A DNA stretch of 12,723 bases from Chitinophagales bacterium. Its GTDB lineage: Bacteria > Bacteroidota > Bacteroidia > Chitinophagales > UBA2359. This document shows positions 7,628-12,723 of the stretch, in pieces (position 1 is the first letter of the stretch; each line of letters starts with the position of its first letter). Position numbers and translations under genes: made by a program. The stretch covers positions 1-12,723 of the forward strand of contig JAHDIA010000096.1 in assembly GCA_020631035.1 (NCBI GenBank), in the 5' to 3' direction. The notes under the pieces were generated by a model. The model was not told the origin of the DNA. It made no database searches and was given only the letters and a program-made list of their open reading frames with translations.

Positions 7628-8998
7628 TTACTCAGTTAGTCGCTCGCCTCGAAAATCTCTGGGAAGTTCCTTGGAATTGCGTGCGCCCAATTGACGAATT
7701 TTTTCGGCACGACGAATGAGATTCCCTTCTCCCAAATATAATTTGTTCATTGCCTTTTCGTAGGAACGCTCGGTCATATTGATGTACTTGCCAATTTGCT
7801 CCAAATCTTTGACGAAATTGACAAATTTATCGTATAAGGCTCCGCTTTGTCGGGCAATTTCGAGGGCGTTTTTGGTTTGCTTTTCTTGACGCCAGATATT
7901 GGCCACCGTTCGCAAGGTTGCCAACAATGTGGTTGGACTAACAATGATGATGTTTTGCTTAAAAGCATTGTTGAACAAATCGGGATCGTGTTGAATCGCC
8001 AAGGCAAAAGCAGGTTCGACGGGCACAAACAATAAGACAAAGTCTAGGCTTTGCAACTGGTACAACTGTGGGTAATTTTTGCCACTCAATTGACGAATGT
8101 GGGTTTTGACCGACTCGATATGGCGTTGTAGATAGGTTTTTGCTTTTTCGGGATCGTCCTCGGCTATGCTGCGTTCGTATGCCGTCAAGGATACCTTCGA
8201 ATCTATGATGATGTGGCGATTGTCGGGCAAATTGATGATGACATCGGGTTGTAAACGTTTGTTGTTGGCCGTGGTAAAACTCTTTTGGGCATTGTACTCT
8301 CGTCCCTTGACCAATCCCGACTTTTCGAGTATGTTTGCCAAAACCAATTCTCCCCAATTGCCCTGGGTTTTGTTGTCGCCTTTGAGGGCTTTGGTCAAAT
8401 TTTGAGCGTCTTCACTCATTCGTTTGTTGAGTTCGCTCATTTGCTTGAACTGCTGTAGCAAACTCGCTCTTTGTTTGGTGTCTTCTAGATGCGTTTTTTG
8501 GATTTGCTCTTCAAAACTTTTGATTTTGTCGTTGAGTGGCTGCAATAAATGAGATAAGTTTTGCTCACTTTGATTAGAGAATTGCTGGCTTTTCTCCTCC
8601 AAAATACGGTTGGCAAGATTCTCAAATTGGCTACTAAACTTTTTGTCCAATTGAGTAAATTCGATTTTTTGATCTTCTAGTTTCTGTTTCAAATAATCGT
8701 TTTGGGTAGCCACCTCAATCAATTTGTTCTCTCGTTCATTGGCACGCTCTGTCTCCAAGCGCAAAGATTCCGCAGTAACTGTCTGTTCTTTCAAGGCGTC
8801 CTCCTTTTCCTTTTCAACTTCCTTGAGTTTTTCCTCCAATAAAGCATACTGTTGCTTATTCACTTTTTTGCGTCCAAAGAGCGCACTAATGATCCAAAAT
8901 ATGATGGCACCTGTCAAGAGTCCCATCACAAAATAAATCAATTCGTCAATTATCAATTCCATATTAGCCTTGGTGTTGTTTATAGGAATAATATCCAA
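7628..8998 (-). CDS. rmuC: DNA recombination protein RmuC
   Basis: The 456-residue protein has an N-terminal membrane anchor (about 20-40), a long coiled coil (about 45-200) and the RmuC domain (about 205-430). Family landmarks include QGNWGELVLANILEKSGL (212-229) and PDVIINLPDNRHIIIDSKVS (251-270). They supply a PD-(D/E)XK-like set of acidic and lysine residues: E217, D252, D266 and K268. Also present are LLFVPVEPAFALAI and SPTTLLATLRTVANIWRQEKQ (354-374). RmuC was found in E. coli as limiting inversion at short inverted repeats and is thought to act as a nuclease. M13 (ATG at 8960-8962) is an equally plausible start just before the anchor. The gene is the first of a two-gene minus-strand unit with the MBL hydrolase and is divergent from proline dehydrogenase. 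Confidence 0.93.
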   Translation of the reverse strand: MDIIPINNTKANMELIIDELIYFVMGLLTGAIIFWIISALFGRKKVNKQQYALLEEKLKEVEKEKEDALKEQTVTAESLRLETERANERENKLIEVATQNDYLKQKLEDQKIEFTQLDKKFSSQFENLANRILEEKSQQFSNQSEQNLSHLLQPLNDKIKSFEEQIQKTHLEDTKQRASLLQQFKQMSELNKRMSEDAQNLTKALKGDNKTQGNWGELVLANILEKSGLVKGREYNAQKSFTTANNKRLQPDVIINLPDNRHIIIDSKVSLTAYERSIAEDDPEKAKTYLQRHIESVKTHIRQLSGKNYPQLYQLQSLDFVLLFVPVEPAFALAIQHDPDLFNNAFKQNIIIVSPTTLLATLRTVANIWRQEKQTKNALEIARQSGALYDKFVNFVKDLEQIGKYINMTERSYEKAMNKLYLGEGNLIRRAEKIRQLGARNSKELPRDFRGERLTE

Positions 8999-9169
8999 TT
9001 AGTTAGAAACTAGATACACATTAATTTCGTTTCACAAATAGAGTATGTAATATACTCTTATAAACGCTTAAGTTAAGCAAGAATTATTAGATTAGATAGT
9101 TAAACAGTGATAAAAATATACATTCAAGAGAGCGTGTTCTGCGAATGCGACTAAACTTTCTAAACTAGC

Positions 9170-9208
9170 CCCGATAGAAGCGGTTGCCATGCAAAAGCGG
9201 ATAGCGGG
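9170..9208 (+). repeat. Structured intergenic repeat, short copy
   Basis: The order is CCCG (9170-9173), ATAGAAGCGG (9174-9183), hairpin TTGC-CAT-GCAA (9184-9194), AAGCGGATAG (9195-9204), CGGG (9205-9208). This is the same outer stem and pair of arms as at 2370-2493, but with a tiny apical hairpin. It lies in the 297-base divergent gap between rmuC and proline dehydrogenase, 87 bases before the latter. The rest of that gap (8999-9295) shows no gene and no clear promoter box. Confidence 0.65.
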
Positions 9209-9295
9209 CAAACAAGTAGCGAAACAAAACCTAAACCTTTGCTCCTAAAAAACATATTCAAAATTAACACAAAACACAATTAATTAATATATAAT

Positions 9296-10504
9296 ATGTC
9301 TGATTTACCAACTACTCCCATCAATTTTGAGGATACCGCCACTGCTTTTGCAGGAAAAAACAACGAAGAACTCAAAAATGCCTATAATTTATTCCGTTTG
9401 ATGCAGCACGAACACCTGGTCAATATTGGCGGAAGATTTACCGAATTGGCATTTAAGATTGGCTTGCCCATCTCCTACCCCATTCGCTTGACTATTTTTG
9501 AACAGTTTTGCGGAGGTGAAACCGTAGAGGAATGCAAGAAACCTGTTCGTAAATTGAGTAAACATGGCGTACATACCATACTCGATTATGGAGTCGAAGC
9601 CAAGCAAGATGAGGAAGAATTGGACCTCATAGCTGTCACCCTCAACCGCAACCTAGAACTTGCCAAAGAAGACCCTGACATCAACATTGTCAGCAGCAAA
9701 ATTACAGGCTTGGTTCGCTTTGATTTGCTAGAAAAAGTGAGCAGCGACAATGAACTAACAGTCGATGAGGAAAAAGAATGGGAAAGAGCCAAGGCACGAG
9801 TCTACAGTGTGTCCAAAACCGCCAGCGATTGCGACATTCAAATTTATTACGATGCCGAAGAAAGCTGGATACAACCCGCCATTGATGAAATAGTGATGAG
9901 TCACGCCGCTATTTTCAACAAAGAAAAACCGATTATTTTCAACACCATACAATTATACCGCCATGACCGTTTGGAATACTTAAAAGAATTGCACAAAACC
10001 GCCAAGAAAGAAGGCTACATTTTAGCTGTAAAATTGGTACGTGGTGCCTATATGGAAAAAGAAAGAGCCAGAGCCAAACGTCTAGGCTACGATTCGCCCA
10101 TACAGCCCGATAAAGAGGCGACCGACAGAGATTACAATGCAGGCTTGACCTATTGTGTCGAACATATGGATACCATCGCTTTTTGCAATGCCACCCACAA
10201 TCAAGAAAGCTGTGGTTTATTGGCAGAGATGGTTCAAGTCAAAAGTACCCCCAACGATCATCCGCATATTTTTTCTTCTCAATTGTTTGGAATGAGCGAC
10301 CATTTGTCCTTCAATATGGCAGCGGCAGGTTTCAATGTTGCCAAATATATGCCTTACGGTCCTGTCAAAGAAGTCATTCCCTACCTCATCCGCCGAGCCA
10401 AGGAAAATACCTCTGTCAATGGGCAAGTAGGTCGTGAGTTAAATTTGCTTAAAGCGGAAATGGAACGACGTGATTTAATTGAAGTTAGTGAGGAAGAAGA
10501 GTAG
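9296..10504 (+). CDS. Proline dehydrogenase (FAD-dependent)
   Basis: The 402-residue product is a monofunctional proline dehydrogenase, which oxidises L-proline to delta-1-pyrroline-5-carboxylate and passes electrons via FAD to the respiratory quinone pool at the inner membrane. An N-terminal helical region (1-130) contains FEQFCGGETVEEC and KHGVHTILDYGVEAK. The barrel follows, with LAVKLVRGAYMEKER (243-257), CNATHNQES (297-305) and QLFGMSDHLSFNMAAAG (329-345). YMPYGPVKEVIPYLIRRAKENTS (351-373) includes R366, R367 and E370, which match the RR-x2-E substrate-carboxylate site of the PutA proline dehydrogenase domain. The pyrroline-5-carboxylate dehydrogenase partner is not fused and not in the window, so the second step must be encoded elsewhere. 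The start is supported by an AT-rich leader and the homologous N-terminus. Confidence 0.93.
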   Translation: MSDLPTTPINFEDTATAFAGKNNEELKNAYNLFRLMQHEHLVNIGGRFTELAFKIGLPISYPIRLTIFEQFCGGETVEECKKPVRKLSKHGVHTILDYGVEAKQDEEELDLIAVTLNRNLELAKEDPDINIVSSKITGLVRFDLLEKVSSDNELTVDEEKEWERAKARVYSVSKTASDCDIQIYYDAEESWIQPAIDEIVMSHAAIFNKEKPIIFNTIQLYRHDRLEYLKELHKTAKKEGYILAVKLVRGAYMEKERARAKRLGYDSPIQPDKEATDRDYNAGLTYCVEHMDTIAFCNATHNQESCGLLAEMVQVKSTPNDHPHIFSSQLFGMSDHLSFNMAAAGFNVAKYMPYGPVKEVIPYLIRRAKENTSVNGQVGRELNLLKAEMERRDLIEVSEEEE

Positions 10505-10509
10505 TTGAG

Positions 10510-10572
10510 TTGATTGAGCAATTAGGTTGATTGAGTAATTAGGTTTAGATTTTATCCTAATTACTCAATTAA
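10510..10572 (+). repeat. 17-bp tandem repeat plus inverted copy; probable terminator-like hairpin
   Basis: TTGATTGAGCAATTAGG (10510-10526) is followed directly by TTGATTGAGTAATTAGG (10527-10543), differing at one base. CCTAATTACTCAATTAA (10556-10572) is the inverted copy, pairing with the second unit over all 17 bases with one G-U pair. The loop is 12 bases. The structure starts six bases after the proline dehydrogenase stop, so it may terminate or stabilise that mRNA, although it lacks a T run. The first unit could pair with the same arm instead. Confidence 0.7.
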
Positions 10573-10615
10573 CTTAATCACATAATCACTATTATTGTGC
10601 AACGTATGTGGTTCA

Positions 10616-10660
10616 TGGCTAAGGGAGTGCTGGTTAGCCAACGTCCCGATTTCATCGGGA
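10616..10660. repeat. Two adjacent short hairpins
   Basis: TGGCTAA (10616-10622) pairs with TTAGCCA (10634-10640). Three bases later TCCCGAT (10644-10650) pairs with ATCGGGA (10654-10660) around TTC. Both stems are perfect over seven bases. There is no T run. They look like intergenic repeat debris or RNA structure of unknown role. Confidence 0.45.
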
Positions 10661-10715
10661 TACAAGCATTCATCCGCCCGCTCATCCTACACTTCAATCC
10701 GTTCATCAATAATAT

Positions 10716-10832
10716 GCAAATTTGCAATAAAAAATCTGTGCAAATTTGCAATAAAAAATCTGTGCAAATCTGTGGTGAAATATCTGTGCAAATCTGTGGT
10801 GAAATATCTGTGCAAATCTGTGGTGAAATATT
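10716..10832. repeat. 24-bp tandem repeat array, 4.9 units of two subtypes
   Basis: Units start at 10716, 10740, 10764, 10788 and 10812, the last incomplete. All begin GCAAAT and the complete ones end ATCTGT. Units 1-2 are identical to each other and contain the palindrome GCAAATTTGC. Units 3-5 share a different middle, CTGTGGTGAAAT. The 24-base period keeps several frames open on both strands, but no start context or family resemblance supports a protein. Units are contiguous, so this is not a CRISPR array. Confidence 0.85.
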
Positions 10833-10954
10833 AATTCTCAAATTTAATCTTCTACTTCAATCAAGATAAAATTCGTACATTCGTAACAAAAAACACGAAA
10901 CACATAGATAGTCTATAAACTACAGACCACCGACTATCGACCAAAAACAAACCC
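10833..10954. other. Leader region of dtd, no gene
   Basis: This AT-rich stretch lies between the tandem array and dtd. The only structure seen is GATAGTC (10907-10913) inverted as GACTATC (10932-10938), with GTCT/AGAC as an alternative inner pairing, just upstream of the start codon. No clear promoter box is visible. Confidence 0.4.
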
Positions 10955-11413
10955 ATGCGAGCAGTCATACAAAGAGTCTCCCAAGGCTCCGTCACCATAG
11001 AAGGAAAAATCAAATCCTCCATCGGCAAAGGTCTAATGATTTTGCTAGGAATTGAAAATGCCGACACCCAAGAAGACATTGATTGGTTGGCAAAAAAAAT
11101 CGTTCAAATGCGCATTTTCAGCGATGCCGAAGACAAGATGAATTTATCGGTCAAAGATGTGGGAGGCGACATCATTGTGGTGAGTCAATTTACCCTCCAC
11201 GCCCAAACCAAAAAGGGCAACCGACCTTCCTTTATCCGAGCTGCCCGCCCAGAGACTGCTATCCCCCTCTACCAAAGTTTTGTCGATAGTTTAGAACAAT
11301 TGCTAGAGAAAAAAATCGGCACTGGCGAGTTCGGTGCAATGATGGATGTTGCATTGGTCAACGATGGTCCAGTGACCATAGTGATGGATACGAAGGATAG
11401 GGAGAATCATTAA
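10955..11413 (+). CDS. dtd: D-aminoacyl-tRNA deacylase
   Basis: The 152-residue product matches Dtd in length and all landmarks: MRAVIQRVSQGSVTIEG at the N-terminus, the SQFTL motif (77-81), KKGNRPSF (86-93) and NDGPVT (136-141) with the Gly-cisPro pair. The homodimeric cytoplasmic enzyme hydrolyses D-amino acids, and glycine mischarged on tRNA-Ala, from tRNA, protecting translation from wrong chirality. The usual aspartate-containing GxFGADM segment reads GEFGAMM here (125-130), a minor variation. The start is fixed by the conserved N-terminus. The gene stands alone, 450 bases after proline dehydrogenase, with no strong terminator after it. Confidence 0.95.
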   Translation: MRAVIQRVSQGSVTIEGKIKSSIGKGLMILLGIENADTQEDIDWLAKKIVQMRIFSDAEDKMNLSVKDVGGDIIVVSQFTLHAQTKKGNRPSFIRAARPETAIPLYQSFVDSLEQLLEKKIGTGEFGAMMDVALVNDGPVTIVMDTKDRENH

Positions 11414-11531
11414 GCTATCTTAAAATTTTCATCCTACAAATGGTAACAATTTTGTTATTACAGTGATATGTGGGTGTATAAAGTGATTTATTTAACACTT
11501 TGAACACTAGTAATGTAAATAACTCTTTACA

Positions 11532-11696
11532 TAAGTAGTGTGACAAATTTATCTTAATATTTTATGATGGCTTCTTTTTGGCTTCTACTGCGTTGAAAAT
11601 ACTCGCCTTAGCTCTGCTAGGACTCCGTTTTTCGCCTTGTAGAAACACAAAAACAAACTCATCAAAAATGTAACCTTAATTATGTCACACTACTTA
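11532..11696. mobile_element. MITE-like element with 14-bp perfect terminal inverted repeats
   Basis: TAAGTAGTGTGACA (11532-11545) is exactly inverted as TGTCACACTACTTA (11683-11696). Similarity of the two ends continues imperfectly for about 20 bases more. The 165-bp unit has no coding capacity. Its centre can fold further: TTCTAC with GTAGAA, GAAAA with TTTTC, and TAGC with GCTA. TA stands at both outer edges, so the element may be bounded by a TA target duplication as made by IS630/Tc1-mariner-type transposases, in which case the repeats proper begin AGTAGTGTGACA. No transposase is nearby, so movement would need one in trans. The flanking stretch 11414-11531 after dtd holds no gene or strong structure. 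Confidence 0.65.
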
Positions 11697-11705
11697 CAAT
11701 CTCTA

Positions 11706-11814
11706 TTCTTTGACAATTTTTGCAAGAAGAGAGCTAATACTTAAACAAGCTATCGAGTCGCCTCTGGCTCCCTACTATTTGTTCATGTATTGCCCTTCCA
11801 AAATTGTCAAAGAA
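11706..11814. repeat. 15-bp perfect inverted repeat flanking 79 bp
   Basis: TTCTTTGACAATTTT (11706-11720) is exactly inverted as AAAATTGTCAAAGAA (11800-11814). The unit begins nine bases after the MITE-like element and ends 32 bases before the start codon chosen for the unknown gene. It could be a second small inverted-repeat element, a remnant of an insertion, or an RNA structure or operator in the leader. It also overlaps the alternative ATG at 11790, which argues against that start. Confidence 0.7.
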
Positions 11815-11846
11815 CCATAATCTCTAACCCACAAAACCACTTCAGT

Positions 11847-12530
11847 ATGCCTGAATCTAACATCCGTCTTGAAGACATTCGCCTTACAGAAGAAACAACA
11901 GTAAAAAACTATGTCTATCTAAATGTAGATGCATTGGAAAGAGAGGCTTTGGTAAAAGCTACCAATAATCCTTTTGATGCAGATGGAAACTATGATGAAA
12001 CAATTTTTAATTTTTGGTCTCAAAGATTATCTGAAGAAATAGACAGAATCAATGGGACGAAAGAAAACAATTTTTATGAAGCACTGACAAACATAGCATC
12101 CTCAGAAAATTTAGAAGTTCCCTGGCCTTTCCCTTGCAATAAAATTTCTGAATCATATGAAGTAAACACAGATTTTGAAATGGAAGGTTTTTCATCATCA
12201 TTCCAATCAACTTCCGCTAAGGGATGTTGCCCAGCAGCAACGGATATTCCCTTATTCATCTATACAACACAATCACGAAGCTATACTTTAACAGTAGAAG
12301 GTGTCAATGTAATGCCTGCAATAAAAACAAAAACTGAAACCATTGCTGGTCAATCCTACCAATTAAAACACATATCATTTGACTCTAAAAATTGGGCAAA
12401 TAAAAATGCTACACTCACCATTACAACCCCCAAAAATGCCAATTCTTTAAGTACTTTAATCATTCGTTTTAAAATAACTGAAGGCAAGACTTCAAACTCA
12501 GAAAACAACAGAACAATGGCTAAGGTATAG
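11847..12530 (+). CDS. Uncharacterised protein, family not recognised
   Basis: From the ATG at 11847 the product has 227 residues. An in-frame ATG at 11790 would add 19, but its codons run through the inverted repeat arm and look noncoding. There is no signal peptide and no membrane segment. The N-terminal part (1-90) is acidic and probably helical, with NPFDADGNYDETIFNFW (41-57) and LSEEIDRING (61-70). A linker contains VPWPFPC (91-97) and a GCCPA stretch (126-130). The C-terminal part (about 135-212) alternates hydrophobic and polar residues like a beta sandwich (LFIYTTQSRSYTLTVEGVNV, ATLTITTP, LSTLIIRFKI), and a polar tail ends in MAKV. The only cysteines are 97, 127 and 128. The coding pattern appears more AT-rich than the upstream housekeeping genes, and repeats surround it, so accessory origin is possible. 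I assign no function. Confidence 0.6.
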   Translation: MPESNIRLEDIRLTEETTVKNYVYLNVDALEREALVKATNNPFDADGNYDETIFNFWSQRLSEEIDRINGTKENNFYEALTNIASSENLEVPWPFPCNKISESYEVNTDFEMEGFSSSFQSTSAKGCCPAATDIPLFIYTTQSRSYTLTVEGVNVMPAIKTKTETIAGQSYQLKHISFDSKNWANKNATLTITTPKNANSLSTLIIRFKITEGKTSNSENNRTMAKV

Positions 12531-12564
12531 TAATAACAAACCAAAATACAAACTCAATACTTAA

Positions 12565-12600
12565 CATTCCAAACCAATGTTGAGTCATTGGTTTGGAATG
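12565..12600 (+). terminator. Long perfect hairpin after the unknown gene
   Basis: CATTCCAAACCAATG (12565-12579) pairs over 15 bases with CATTGGTTTGGAATG (12586-12600) around a six-base TTGAGT loop. It lies 34 bases after the stop codon, so a terminator or mRNA-stabilising role is likely, although no T run follows. The loop is also complementary to ACTCAA at 12552-12557, giving a possible pseudoknot or an alternative fold. Confidence 0.55.
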
Positions 12601-12666
12601 CTGGCTCTAATAATTAAAATTAAATGATGAATGTGATAAGCTTCAGACTATCATAACAATTGGATT

Positions 12667-12723
12667 TAAGAGCATGTTAGGAATTGTGCTTTACACCTCA
12701 AAGGGCAGGATTTTTGGTTCTGT
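12667..12723. mobile_element. Possible left end of an IS5/IS1031-like insertion sequence (cut by window edge)
   Basis: TAA at 12667-12669 is followed by GAGCATGTTAGGAATTG (12670-12686). This resembles the GAGC(A/C)TGTTnnGAATT ends I recall for IS1031-type elements, and TAA fits their TNA target duplication. Neither a transposase frame nor the other end is in view, so this rests on short similarity from memory. The preceding bases 12601-12666 hold nothing recognisable. Confidence 0.25.

Noticed and set aside
10716..10832. CRISPR array
   Set aside because: The repeats are contiguous without spacers, and no cas genes are present.
10595..10869. Open frames on both strands running through the 24-bp array (repeated CKSVVKYL or QICGEISV peptides)
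   Set aside because: They arise because 24 is a multiple of three. There is no start context, family similarity or signal outside the repeats.
11444..11457. TAACAA/TTGTTA hairpin after dtd as a terminator
   Set aside because: It has only six weak pairs with a two-base loop and no T run.
11710..11740. Sigma70-like promoter TTGACA-19 bp-TAATAC before the unknown gene
   Set aside because: The TTGACA is part of the inverted repeat, the spacing is long, and Bacteroidota primary promoters use TTTG/TAnnTTTG instead.

Overview
This window looks like chromosomal DNA of a Bacteroidota bacterium, most likely a Saprospira/Lewinella-type lineage. The evidence is AT-rich DNA with almost no purine-rich ribosome binding sites, a secreted protease ending in a type IX secretion (T9SS) sorting domain, a DUF4294-type protein, and a large cysteine-rich secreted protein whose C-terminal module ends in EQLP. 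I recall that module from Saprospiria; the placement is inference, as no database was searched.

Layout from left to right. Positions 1-2130 (+) hold the 3' part of a multidomain secreted protein: the end of an animal-type haem peroxidase domain, cysteine-rich modules, a Kazal-type inhibitor domain and a C-terminal adhesion or sorting-like module, closed by a terminator. An intergenic repeat element follows, then a secreted DUF4294-like gene (+) and a bestrophin-type channel (-), which converge on a shared bidirectional terminator. Next come a secreted M43 metalloprotease with a T9SS domain (+) and its terminator. It converges with a two-gene minus-strand unit of rmuC (upstream) and a metallo-beta-lactamase-fold hydrolase (downstream), whose stop and start codons abut. 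Proline dehydrogenase (+), D-aminoacyl-tRNA deacylase dtd (+) and an unrecognised 227-residue protein (+) complete the window.

The genes do not form one obvious pathway. Two products (peroxidase/Kazal protein and M43 protease) are export-type surface or secreted proteins. RmuC, proline dehydrogenase and Dtd are housekeeping functions. I see no defence system, CRISPR array, tRNA, rRNA or transposase gene.

The least explained material is intergenic. (1) Two copies of a structured repeat, CCCG-ATAG-NAGCGG, a variable hairpin, NAGCGG-ATAG-CGGG, lie at 2370-2493 and 9170-9208. (2) A 165-bp MITE-like element with 14-bp perfect terminal inverted repeats bounded by TA lies at 11532-11696. (3) A 15-bp perfect inverted repeat lies immediately beside it and before the unknown gene. 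(4) The proline dehydrogenase-dtd gap holds a repeat cluster of 17-bp direct/inverted repeats, paired hairpins and 24-bp tandem repeats. (5) A long hairpin with a competing fold follows the last gene, and a possible insertion-sequence end sits at the right edge.
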